A stretch of 64,000 nt of DNA from Myxococcales bacterium (GTDB lineage: Bacteria; Myxococcota_A; Polyangia; Nannocystales; Nannocystaceae): the NCBI GenBank assembly GCA_020633315.1, contig JACKDV010000001.1:496001-560000 (forward strand), given 5' to 3'. This document shows, piece after piece, positions 1 through 7,957 of the stretch; within the stretch, counting starts at the first letter, position 1; each line of letters starts with the position of its first letter. Made by a program: the position numbers and the translations under genes. The notes beneath the pieces were generated by a model. That model made no database searches. It was not told the origin of the DNA and worked only from the letters and a program-made list of their open reading frames with translations.

Positions 1-1236
1 TGGGGCCCGATCCGCGGCCGCATGCAGCACGACAGCTACCACGTGTACACGGTGGATCGGCACACCCTCAACGCGGTGGCCATGCTCAAGCGCATCGCCC
101 GGGGCGAGCACAACAAGGACCACCCGCTGGCCACCGCCCTGCACCTGGGCATCGACGATCCCACGGTGCTCTACCTGGCTGCGCTGGTGCACGACGCGGG
201 CAAGGCCGAGGAGGGCGACCAGTGCGAGACCGGGGCCGCGATCGCCCGCCGCGTGGCCGAGCGCGCCGGGCTGGCCGCGGCCGAGGTCGATCGCTGCGCG
301 CTGCTGGTGGCCGAGCACCTCACCATGCCGCTGCTCAGCCAGAAGCGGGATCTCAACGATCCGCTGCTCATCGCGGAGTTCGGCGATCGGATCGCCGATC
401 GCCGCACGCTGACCGAGCTGTACCTGCTCTCGCTGGTCGACATGGCGCAGGTGCGGCCGGGCAACCTCAGCTCGTGGAAGCTCACCCTGCTCGACGAGCT
501 CTACCTGCTGAGCTCCGCCTACCTGCGCCGGGGCCATCGTCACACCGCGGCTCGGGTGGCCCGCCCCGACGAGCCCGAGGGCATGCCCGATCGCTACTAC
601 AGCCTCTACGAGCGGGAGCTGCGGGCCGAGCACTTCGCCCTGGCCGAGCGCCTGCGCAGCGAGCAGCGACGGGCGCTGCTCGATCTCCAGGCGGCCTCGG
701 GCACCCTGCGCCTGACCCTGGTGGCCCGCGATCGCCCGGGCCTGCTCGCCCACGCGGCCGCGGTCTTCGATCAGCACGGGGTGGAGGTGTTCGCGGCCGA
801 CGTGTTCACCCAGCCCACCGAGCCACGGATCGCGATCGACATCTTCCGGGTGGCGCCGCGTGATCCCTCCGAGGTGGGCATCGATCCCGAGCGCGTGGCC
901 GCGATGGAGCAGGCGCTCGAGCGCGACCCCGAGGCCGAGGGCGCGCCGGCGCGTCTGCGGCCCAGCCGGCCGTGGGACAGCGGGCTGCGGGTGCCCACCA
1001 AGGTGAGCTTCGATCGCGACCCCGGGGGCCAGCGCACCATCGTGGACGTGCAGACGGCCGAGGCCTCGGGGGTGCTGCGGCGGATCACCCGGGCGTTCCA
1101 CGAGGAGGGGCACGAGATCCTGCTGGCCCGCTGCGACACCGAGGCCGACCGGGTCAGCGATGTGTTCTACGTGCACCCGCTGGACGAGGCGGCGCAGGGG
1201 CGGCTGCGCGAGCGGCTCGAGCGGTACCTGCAGTAG
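1..1236 (+). CDS. glnD: [Protein-PII] uridylyltransferase, 3' part (GlnD)
   Basis: This is the C-terminal 411 codons of GlnD; the frame is open to the window edge, so the nucleotidyltransferase domain lies upstream. GlnD uridylylates and deuridylylates the PII nitrogen-signalling protein in the cytoplasm. The visible part opens with WGPIRGRMQHDSYHVYTVD, the conserved junction before the HD domain, followed by the HD phosphohydrolase motif LVHDAGK. Two ACT domains follow: one at LRLTLVARDRPGLLAHAA and one at GVLRRITRAFHEEGHEILLA, which bind glutamine in this family. The ATG at 22 lies inside the conserved block, so it is not the real start. The gene is followed by an unrelated TPR lipoprotein with its own promoter-like sequence. 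Family assignment is very secure. Confidence 0.95.
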   Translation, partial: WGPIRGRMQHDSYHVYTVDRHTLNAVAMLKRIARGEHNKDHPLATALHLGIDDPTVLYLAALVHDAGKAEEGDQCETGAAIARRVAERAGLAAAEVDRCALLVAEHLTMPLLSQKRDLNDPLLIAEFGDRIADRRTLTELYLLSLVDMAQVRPGNLSSWKLTLLDELYLLSSAYLRRGHRHTAARVARPDEPEGMPDRYYSLYERELRAEHFALAERLRSEQRRALLDLQAASGTLRLTLVARDRPGLLAHAAAVFDQHGVEVFAADVFTQPTEPRIAIDIFRVAPRDPSEVGIDPERVAAMEQALERDPEAEGAPARLRPSRPWDSGLRVPTKVSFDRDPGGQRTIVDVQTAEASGVLRRITRAFHEEGHEILLARCDTEADRVSDVFYVHPLDEAAQGRLRERLERYLQ

Positions 1237-1324
1237 CGGCCGCGTGCCGAGCCGGCGAGGCGCGGGCGAGCGGGCGCGCATCGGGTCGATCCCGCGTCCT
1301 TCGGCGGTCGTTCCCGGTCGCTGC

Positions 1325-1330
1325 TACGAT
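1325..1330 (+). promoter_or_regulatory. -10-like hexamer TACGAT close to start codon
   Basis: TACGAT fits TAnnnT and lies only 6 nt before the GTG start at 1337, with no Shine-Dalgarno sequence between. If it is the -10 element, transcription would begin at or next to the start codon, giving a leaderless mRNA. The same arrangement recurs upstream of several other genes in this window. No good -35 hexamer is visible. Confidence 0.4.
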
Positions 1331-1336
1331 CGCCGC

Positions 1337-2401
1337 GTGAGCTCCCGCCGCGTCCTCCCGATCCTGCTGGCCGCCTTCGCCCTGGGCTGCCCGCCCAAGG
1401 ATGGCCCGCCCCCCGAGCCGCCCGACGAGAGCACCGCGCCCTCCGATCCCATCGAGCATGCGCAGCAGCTCATGCAGCAGGGCAAGCCGGACGAGGCGCA
1501 GGCGGTGGTCGAGCAGGCGCTGGCCGGCGATCCGGGCAACGCCGAGCTGTGGTTCTCCAAGGGCGTGGCCCAGCGGGCCCAGGGGCAGGCCGAGGGCGCG
1601 ACCGAGTCATGGGAGAAGGCGCTGCAGCTCGATCCCAAGCTCACCGCCGCCCGCCACGGCCTGGCCGCGCTGCGGCTCGAGGCGGGCGACTACGAGGCTG
1701 CGGTCACGGCCTACGCCGAGATCCTGCAGGACGACCCCGACTTCAAGGACGCGCACTACAACCTCGGCCTGGCCCTGCTGGCGCTGGGCCGCACGGACGA
1801 GGCCCGCGGTGCGCTCCTCAACGCCAACAAGCTCGACCCCGAGGATCCCGACGTGGCGGTGGAGCTGGGGCGGCTGTACGCGCTCGAGGGCAAGCTCGAG
1901 GAGGCGGTGGCGCTGGTGGGACCGGCCGCGGCCAAGGCCACCGACGACGCGGGGATCCAGTCCACCTACGGCTGGCTGCTCGAGCGCCTCAATCGCTTCG
2001 AGGAGGCGGCCACTACCTTCGAGCGGGCGGTCGCCCTCAAGCCCGACGACGACGATGCTCGCCTCGGCCTGGCGCGCTGCTGGATGCGGACGGGCAAGGT
2101 GGCCGAGGCCGCGGCGGAGCTCGAGCAGCTCGCGGGGCGGCGCGCCGAGGATCCGGCGGTGTGGATCGCCTGGGGCAGCGCGCTGGGCAAGCTGGGGGAC
2201 AACGACGCCGCGGTGGAGAAGCTCGATCAGGCGATCGCGCTGGCGCCCGACCTGCAGTCGGCCCACGTGCAGAAGATCGGCGCGCTGGTGCTGGCGGGTC
2301 GCTGCGCCGAGGCCAAGGCGGCCAAGAAGGTGCTCTACACGATGAAGCCCAGCGACCGGGCCAAGCGCGCCACCACCAACGCGCTCGCGCCCTGCAAGTG
2401 A
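1337..2401 (+). CDS. TPR-repeat lipoprotein
   Basis: The product is 354 residues if it starts at the GTG at 1337. The start is chosen because it gives a lipoprotein signal peptide, SSRRVLPILLAAFALGC, with the lipobox cysteine at residue 19, and because upstream codons look non-coding. After a short Pro/Glu-rich linker the rest is a run of tetratricopeptide repeats of 34 residues (for example AVVEQALAGDPGNAELWFSKG and AVTAYAEILQDDPDFKDAHY). TPR solenoids bind other proteins, so a scaffold role on the periplasmic face of a membrane is likely; the partner cannot be read. It sits alone between glnD and guaB. Confidence 0.85.
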   Translation: MSSRRVLPILLAAFALGCPPKDGPPPEPPDESTAPSDPIEHAQQLMQQGKPDEAQAVVEQALAGDPGNAELWFSKGVAQRAQGQAEGATESWEKALQLDPKLTAARHGLAALRLEAGDYEAAVTAYAEILQDDPDFKDAHYNLGLALLALGRTDEARGALLNANKLDPEDPDVAVELGRLYALEGKLEEAVALVGPAAAKATDDAGIQSTYGWLLERLNRFEEAATTFERAVALKPDDDDARLGLARCWMRTGKVAEAAAELEQLAGRRAEDPAVWIAWGSALGKLGDNDAAVEKLDQAIALAPDLQSAHVQKIGALVLAGRCAEAKAAKKVLYTMKPSDRAKRATTNALAPCK

Positions 2402-2432
2402 GCACCGCTCGGCGCTGAGGTCTGGTTCCTCT

Positions 2433-2453
2433 CGTGACGGCCTTTGCGTCACG
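2433..2453 (+). terminator. Hairpin downstream of TPR lipoprotein
   Basis: A 7-bp perfect stem, CGTGACG/CGTCACG, encloses a 7-nt loop, 32 bp after the TPR gene stop. There is no T-run, as is common in very GC-rich genomes, so the call rests on the stem and position only. Confidence 0.45.
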
Positions 2454-2657
2454 GGCCTGCGTCGCTCGGGATGGTCTCGGTGCGGGGTAGGGGATTGCGA
2501 GGACGGGGAGATCGCCTCGGGCCACGGGAAGGGCGGCGCGGCCGGCGGGCCTGCGCGGTCGGCGGACGGCGGGAGAACCGGCGTCCGTTCCGGCCCGGGC
2601 GCGGGGCCACGTCGGTCGACGCACGCGCGCGGGGGTTCTGCTGCGCGACCGCGCCCC

Positions 2658-2663
2658 TATACT
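2658..2663 (+). promoter_or_regulatory. -10-like hexamer TATACT of guaB
   Basis: TATACT is close to the TATAAT consensus and ends 15 nt before the guaB ATG, so the leader would be at most about 10 nt. No convincing -35 hexamer is present 16-18 nt upstream. The preceding ~250 bp show nothing else recognisable. Confidence 0.45.
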
Positions 2664-2678
2664 TCCCCGAATTCCACC

Positions 2679-4157
2679 ATGGCGGACCGACCCAGCGACC
2701 CCCCCCGCCTCGACATCCGCGAGGCCCTGACCTTCGACGACGTGCTGCTCGAGCCGGGCTACAGCGAGGTGCTGCCGGCCGAGGTCTCGGTCAGCTCCCG
2801 GCTCACCCGCGACATCGAGCTGCGCACGCCCATCGCCTCGGCCGCCATGGACACGGTGACCGAGGCCGAGACCGCGATCTGCATGGCGCGGCTGGGGGGC
2901 ATCGGCATCGTCCACAAGAACCTCGCGCCCGAGCTGCAGGCCCACGAGATCCGCAAGGTGAAGAAGGCCGAGAGCGGCATGGTGATCGACCCGCTCACCA
3001 TCACCCCCGGCAGCACCCTGCGGCAGGCCCTGGGCCTGATGGACGACCACGGCTTCTCGGGTCTGCCCGTGGTCGACGGGGGGCGGCTGGTCGGCATCCT
3101 CACCAGCCGTGACGTCCGCTTCGAGACCCGCCTCGATCAGAAGGTGGGCGACGTGATGACCAAGGATCCGATCACGGTCACCGAGGGCACTGGCCTCGAG
3201 GAGGCCAAGCGGATCCTGCACAAGCACCGCATCGAGAAGCTGCTGGTCGTGTCCACGGCCGGGGCGCTGGTGGGGCTCATCACCGTCAAGGACATCCTCA
3301 AGGCCGAGGATCACCCCCTGTCGATCAAGGACTCGCTGGGACGTCTGCGCGTGGGCGCGGCGGTGGGCACCAGCGCCGACACCATGGAGCGGGTGGCCGC
3401 GCTGGTGGAGCAGGGCGTGGACGTGGTGGTGGTCGACACTGCCCATGGGCACAGCCGACGCGTGCTCGACACGGTGCGAGCGATCCGCAAGGAATTCGCC
3501 GACCTCCAGCTGCTCGCGGGCAACGTGGCCACGCCCGAGGCGGTGGAGGCCCTGGCCGAGGCGGGCGCCGACGGGGTGAAGGTGGGGATCGGGCCGGGCT
3601 CGATCTGCACGACCCGCGTGGTGGCCGGCGTGGGGGTGCCCCAGGTCAGCGCGATCATGGAGTGCGCCACCGCGGCGCGGCGACGCGGGGTGCCGCTGGT
3701 GGCGGACGGCGGGATCAAGTACTCGGGCGACGTGGTCAAGGCGCTGGCCGCCGGCGCGTCGTCGGTGATGATCGGCAGCCTGTTCGCGGGGACCGACGAG
3801 GCCCCCGGCGAGAAGGTGCTGCTGTCGGGTCGCAGCTACAAGGTCTACCGCGGCATGGGCTCGCTGGGCGCGATGCAGGCGGGCAGCAAGGACCGCTACT
3901 TCCAGTCCGGGGTGGACGAGCGCAAGCTGGTCCCCGAGGGCATCGAGGGGCGCGTGCCCTACCGCGGGCCGCTGGCCGAGAGCGTGCACCAGCTCGTGGG
4001 AGGGCTGCGCTCGGGCATGGGCTACGTGGGCGCGGCCACCGTGGACGAGCTCCAGCACAAGGCGCGCTTCCGTCGGATCTCGTCGCAGGGGCTGCGCGAG
4101 AGCCACGTGCACGACGTCATCATCACCAAGGAAGCCCCCAACTACCGCACGGAGTAG
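2679..4157 (+). CDS. guaB: IMP dehydrogenase
   Basis: GuaB oxidises IMP to XMP with NAD+, the first committed step to GMP, in the cytoplasm. The 492-residue length is normal. The N-terminal TIM-barrel part begins with EALTFDDVLLEPGYSEVLP. A tandem CBS (Bateman) insert follows at about residues 100-215 (MVIDPLTITPGSTL... VGDVMTKDPITVTEGTGLEE). The barrel then resumes with the catalytic loop GSICTTRV, active-site Cys at residue 310, and GIKYSGD and GMGSLGAM for substrate binding. guaA follows after 2 bp, so the two are surely co-transcribed. The CBS pair suggests regulation by adenine/guanine nucleotides, as known for the family. Confidence 0.98.
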   Translation: MADRPSDPPRLDIREALTFDDVLLEPGYSEVLPAEVSVSSRLTRDIELRTPIASAAMDTVTEAETAICMARLGGIGIVHKNLAPELQAHEIRKVKKAESGMVIDPLTITPGSTLRQALGLMDDHGFSGLPVVDGGRLVGILTSRDVRFETRLDQKVGDVMTKDPITVTEGTGLEEAKRILHKHRIEKLLVVSTAGALVGLITVKDILKAEDHPLSIKDSLGRLRVGAAVGTSADTMERVAALVEQGVDVVVVDTAHGHSRRVLDTVRAIRKEFADLQLLAGNVATPEAVEALAEAGADGVKVGIGPGSICTTRVVAGVGVPQVSAIMECATAARRRGVPLVADGGIKYSGDVVKALAAGASSVMIGSLFAGTDEAPGEKVLLSGRSYKVYRGMGSLGAMQAGSKDRYFQSGVDERKLVPEGIEGRVPYRGPLAESVHQLVGGLRSGMGYVGAATVDELQHKARFRRISSQGLRESHVHDVIITKEAPNYRTE

Positions 4158-4159
4158 CC

Positions 4160-5713
4160 GTGTCCCGCCCGCACGAGAACCTCATCGTCGTCGACTTCGG
4201 CTCGCAGGTCACCCAGCTCATCGCCCGTAGGGTGCGCGAGTTGGGGGTCTACGCCGAGATCCTCCCCTGCGACGCCCCGCTTTCGCGGATCGCGGGGGAG
4301 AACCCCAAGGGCATCATCCTCAGCGGCGGGCCCTCCTCGATCTACGAGGACGGAGCGCCGCGCCTCGACCCCGCGGTGCTCCAGCTCGGAGTGCCGGTGC
4401 TCGGCATCTGCTACGGCCTGTACGTGCTCGTGGACGGGCTCGGCGGGCGCGTGGAGAAGAGCGCTCGGCACGAGTACGGGGCGGCCGAGGTGGAGGTGCG
4501 CGAGGCCGTGGGACCACTGGCCCCGTTCGCGGTGGGCAGCCGCGAGGCCGTGTGGATGTCGCACGGCGATCACGTGACCGCGCTGCCGCCCGGCTTTCGC
4601 ACCGTGGGCTCGTCCAAGGGCTGCGCCCACGCGGCCATCGTGGATCCCGAGCGCCGCATGTGGGGGGTGCAGTTCCATCCCGAGGTCACCCACACCCCGC
4701 GGGGGGCCGAGGTGCTCGGGGCGTTCCTCGACCAGTGCGGCTTCACCCGCGACTGGAGCATGTCCCGCTTCGTGGAGGAGGCGGTCGAGCGCATCCGGGC
4801 CCAGGTGGGGGAGACCGGCCACGTGCTGTGCGGGCTGTCGGGCGGGGTGGACTCCTCGGTGGCTGCGCTGCTGGTCGAGCGGGCGATCGGCGACCGGCTG
4901 CACTGCGTGTTCGTGGACAACGGCCTGCTGCGCAAGGACGAGCGCGCAGAGGTGCAGGCCATGTTTGCGGGGCGGCTGCACAACCCGCTGGTGGTGGCCG
5001 ACGCCGGCGAGCGCTTCCTGGCCGCGCTCGAGGGGGTGAGCGACCCCGAGCTCAAGCGCAAGCGCATCGGCGCCACCTTCATCGACGTGTTCGACGAGAA
5101 GGCGCACGGGATCGGCGGGGCCGACTTCCTCGTGCAGGGCACGCTCTACCCCGACGTGATCGAGAGCGTCTCGTTCAAGGGCGGGCCCTCGGCCACCATC
5201 AAGACCCACCACAACGTGGGCGGCCTGCCCGAGCGCATGAAGATGGGCGTGGTGGAGCCGCTGCGGGAGCTGTTCAAGGACGAGGTGCGTCGCCTGGGCC
5301 TGTCGCTGGGCCTGCCCGAGGACATGGTGTGGCGCCACCCCTTCCCGGGGCCAGGGCTCGCGGTGCGGGTGCTGGGCGAGGTGACCGAGGAGCGCTGCGA
5401 CCTGCTGCGCGAGGCCGACGCGATCATCATCGAGGAGATCCGCGAGGCGGGGCTGTATCGCGAGCTGTGGCAGGTGTTCGGCGTGCTGCTGCCCGTGCGC
5501 AGCGTGGGGGTGATGGGCGACGGCCGCACCTACGAGAACGCGCTGGCGGTGCGGGCGGTGCAGAGCACCGACGCCATGACGGCCGACTGGGCGCGGCTGC
5601 CCTACGACGTGCTGGGGCGCATCTCCAACCGCATCATCAACGAGGTTCGCGGGATCAACCGGGTCTGCTACGACATCAGCAGCAAGCCGCCCGCGACCAT
5701 CGAGTGGGAGTAG
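4160..5713 (+). CDS. guaA: GMP synthase (glutamine-hydrolysing)
   Basis: GuaA aminates XMP to GMP using glutamine and ATP. The GTG at 4160, 2 bp after guaB, gives 517 residues, the usual size; longer frames upstream overlap guaB and are rejected. Class I amidotransferase features are LDFGSQ-like VVDFGSQVTQ near the start, the nucleophile motif GICYGL (Cys84) and the His/Glu pair in VQFHPEVTHT. The ATP-pyrophosphatase P-loop is LSGGVDSSVAA near residue 230. The C-terminal dimerisation domain ends in the conserved KPPATIEWE. It forms an operon with guaB upstream and ruvB 4 bp downstream. Confidence 0.98.
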   Translation: MSRPHENLIVVDFGSQVTQLIARRVRELGVYAEILPCDAPLSRIAGENPKGIILSGGPSSIYEDGAPRLDPAVLQLGVPVLGICYGLYVLVDGLGGRVEKSARHEYGAAEVEVREAVGPLAPFAVGSREAVWMSHGDHVTALPPGFRTVGSSKGCAHAAIVDPERRMWGVQFHPEVTHTPRGAEVLGAFLDQCGFTRDWSMSRFVEEAVERIRAQVGETGHVLCGLSGGVDSSVAALLVERAIGDRLHCVFVDNGLLRKDERAEVQAMFAGRLHNPLVVADAGERFLAALEGVSDPELKRKRIGATFIDVFDEKAHGIGGADFLVQGTLYPDVIESVSFKGGPSATIKTHHNVGGLPERMKMGVVEPLRELFKDEVRRLGLSLGLPEDMVWRHPFPGPGLAVRVLGEVTEERCDLLREADAIIIEEIREAGLYRELWQVFGVLLPVRSVGVMGDGRTYENALAVRAVQSTDAMTADWARLPYDVLGRISNRIINEVRGINRVCYDISSKPPATIEWE

Positions 5714-5717
5714 CCCG

Positions 5718-6818
5718 GTGTCCCGGGTGCGCCACGACGACGACGACGACGAGCCGAGGGCCAAGCGCCGCTCGGCCGACGCTGGCGATCGGGGCGTGCT
5801 CGAGGGCGCGGCGGCCCCCGAGGACGACTCGGCCGCGAGCATCCGACCCCAGCGCTTCTCGGAGTACGTGGGCCAGACCGCGCTCAAGCGCAAGCTGGAG
5901 GTGTTCGTCTCCGCCGCGCGGCAGCGGGGCGAGCCGCTCGATCACACCCTGCTGCACGGCCCGCCCGGGCTGGGCAAGACCACCATGGCGCAGATCCTCG
6001 CGCACGAGCTCGGGGTTCGGATCCACATCAGCTCGGGTCCCGCCATCGAGCACAAGGGGGTGCTCGCCGGGCACCTCACCGCGCTCGAGGAAGGCGACGT
6101 GCTGTTCATCGACGAGATCCACCGCTTGTCGCCCACGGTGGAGGAGAGCCTGTACTCGGCGATGGAGGACGGGCGCATCGACCTGCCGGTGGGTGAGGGC
6201 AGCCGGGCGCGGACCATGCCCTTCGACCTGGCGCCCTTCACCCTGGTGGGCGCGACCACCCGGACCGCGCTGCTGAGCGCGCCGCTGCGGGAGCGCTTCC
6301 AGATCATCGAGGGCATCGATTTCTACTCCGATGCCGAGCTGGCCAAGATCGTCCAGCGCACCGCGAGCCTGCTGGGCATGCCGGCGAGTGCCGATGGGGC
6401 CAAGGAGATCGGCCGGCGCAGCCGGGGCACCCCGCGGATCGCCAATCGGATCACCCGGCGGGTGCGGGACTTCGCCCAGGTGCGGGGCCGCGATCGCATC
6501 GAGGCGGCCGACGCCGAGTATGCGCTGGAGCAGCTCGGCATCGACCGGGCCGGGCTCGATGGCACGGACCGGCGGATCCTCGCGGTGATCCTCGACCAGT
6601 TCGAGGGGGGCCCGGTGGGGATCGATGCCCTGGCCGCCACCCTCAGCGAGCCGCGCGACACCCTCGAGGACGTGTACGAGCCGTTCCTGCTCCAGCGAGG
6701 CTTCCTGGTGCGGACCCCCCGGGGACGTCAGGTGACCCGCAAGGCCCTCAAGCACCTGGGCCGCGACGATGGCCGCAAGGGCTCGGGCAGCGACTCGCAG
6801 GGCCAGCTCGACCTGTAG
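5718..6818 (+). CDS. ruvB: Holliday junction branch-migration ATPase RuvB
   Basis: RuvB is the hexameric motor that drives Holliday-junction branch migration with RuvA. The 366-residue product starts at a GTG 4 bp after guaA. An acidic, charged N-terminal extension of about 40 residues (five Asp in a row) precedes the conserved IRPQRFSEYVGQ. Walker A is GPPGLGKTTM, Walker B is LFIDEIHRL, and sensor/arginine-finger regions VGATTRTALLSAPLRERF follow. The C-terminal winged helix includes GPVGIDALAATLSE. Coupling to guaBA rather than ruvAC is unusual but only a location matter. A terminator hairpin follows. Confidence 0.96.
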   Translation: MSRVRHDDDDDEPRAKRRSADAGDRGVLEGAAAPEDDSAASIRPQRFSEYVGQTALKRKLEVFVSAARQRGEPLDHTLLHGPPGLGKTTMAQILAHELGVRIHISSGPAIEHKGVLAGHLTALEEGDVLFIDEIHRLSPTVEESLYSAMEDGRIDLPVGEGSRARTMPFDLAPFTLVGATTRTALLSAPLRERFQIIEGIDFYSDAELAKIVQRTASLLGMPASADGAKEIGRRSRGTPRIANRITRRVRDFAQVRGRDRIEAADAEYALEQLGIDRAGLDGTDRRILAVILDQFEGGPVGIDALAATLSEPRDTLEDVYEPFLLQRGFLVRTPRGRQVTRKALKHLGRDDGRKGSGSDSQGQLDL

Positions 6819-6922
6819 CCGCACGCCCTCGCGATGCTGTCGCAGGGGGCGAGGATCTCGTCGACCGAGCGGGTGGGCGGACCACCTGACCGTGGGTGGG
6901 CCACGGGGAGCGTGGACGCGAA

Positions 6923-6951
6923 GACGGCCGCTCCTTGCGGAGGCGGCCGTC
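6923..6951. terminator. Bidirectional terminator hairpin
   Basis: A 9-bp perfect stem GACGGCCGC/GCGGCCGTC with an 11-nt loop lies between convergent ruvB (+) and a lipoprotein gene (-). It is well placed to end both transcripts; on the minus strand it is followed by TTCGCG. Confidence 0.65.
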
Positions 6952-7002
6952 GAGGGGGACCGGGGTGGTGGACCCGGTCGGGGTGATGGGGAGGAGGAGG
7001 AG

Positions 7003-7422
7003 CTACTTGCCGTCGACCAGGTTGGTGAAGTCGTCGGTGAGCTTCTCGAGCTTCTTGTTGAGCTCCTCGTTGCCCGCGGTCTCGGCGATGAGATCGAGCT
7101 GGAGGGTGGCGACCTTCATGCCGGCCTCGGTGCGGACCTTGTTGACGTTGGCGGCGGTCTCCTCGGAGACCTGGAAGCCACGCAGCTCCATGATCTCGCC
7201 CATCTTGGTCTGGAGATCGGGGCGCTTCTCGTCGAGCATCTTCTGCGCCGCGTCGATGGAGGCGGCACGGTCGTCGCCCTCCTTGACCTTGGCGACGATG
7301 TCGTCGGCGAGCTTGTTGAGCTCGTTGACGGTCTCGTTGGCGAAATCGTCCTTCTTGCACGCCCCGAGGGCGAGCACGAGGGTGAGGAGGAACGTGTACA
7401 GCGAGAGGGTGCGTGCGGCCAT
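7003..7422 (-). CDS. Small lipoprotein, function unknown
   Basis: The product is 139 residues. The N terminus MAARTLSLYTFLLTLVLALGAC is a clean lipoprotein signal with lipobox LGAC (Cys22). The mature part is helical and charged (ETVNELNKLADDIVAKVKEG) with no recognised domain; it looks like a short coiled-coil. A TACCCT hexamer (7434-7429, minus strand) ends 6 nt before the ATG, suggesting a leaderless transcript. It stands alone, convergent with ruvB. I do not recognise the family. Confidence 0.8.
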   Translation of the reverse strand: MAARTLSLYTFLLTLVLALGACKKDDFANETVNELNKLADDIVAKVKEGDDRAASIDAAQKMLDEKRPDLQTKMGEIMELRGFQVSEETAANVNKVRTEAGMKVATLQLDLIAETAGNEELNKKLEKLTDDFTNLVDGK

Positions 7423-7957
7423 GACGGGAGGGTAGACGGGATGCCCCCCGAGCGGTTGCGGGCCGTGGGGCGAAAAACATCGTGAATCATCGACCCGTTG
7501 ATGCGCCAGCTCACGAGATCCCGACCCGCCCGTGGGCCGGTCACGGGTAGCCCGCCGTGGGCCGCAGCACGGGGCCAGGATGGCTCGGCGCGGGGATCCT
7601 CGCCGGGCGGAGGGGTGTGGCCGGGCCCTTCGTCTCGCTCAGGGGCAGCTGCCGCAGCCCTCGGTGGGGATGGAGCCCACGCCGCTGTCGTGTCACTCGG
7701 TGTCACAATAGAAGGGAGCGACCGCGCAGACGCATGCCTCCACGGAGCTCACGTCGCAGCCGGGGGGTCGTTGGCGGCACAGCAGGGGCCGTCGTCGGGG
7801 GTCGTCCCACTCAGTGGCGCAGCCGTGGGTTGCGGGGCTGGCATCATGGGGGGGGTGGGGATCGAGGAGGAGACCACCCGAGCGCTCGGTGAGGGGTAGG
7901 CGGGCCCACGCCGGCGTGCCGGCCCGTACGCGGGCTCGGGCGCGTACGATGAGACCG
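7423..7957. other. 535-bp gap without an intact gene
   Basis: This stretch separates the small lipoprotein (-) from the arrestin-like gene (+). It holds the promoter region of the former, a decayed Cys-rich coding remnant on the minus strand (7639-7860), and a TACGAT hexamer at 7945-7950 just before the start of the next gene. Nothing else was recognised. Confidence 0.6.
7639..7860 (-). pseudogene. Decayed Cys-rich repeat protein
   Basis: Read on the minus strand, the segment encodes DDGPCCAAND, then after a +1 change PPGCDVSSVEACVCAVAPFY, then CDTE, a stop, and HDSGVGSIPTEGCGSCP before a second stop at 7639. I recognise the pattern CC-AN-PGC-VEACVCA-DPFCCDTEWD-C-GCG-C from Cys-rich modules in secreted myxobacterial proteins. 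Two lesions break it: a lost C in the C6 run (plus-strand G-run 7762-7767), and TGA (7695-7693) where the module has a Trp codon TGG. There is no start codon or signal sequence left. The family pattern is from memory, so the call is moderate. Confidence 0.5.
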
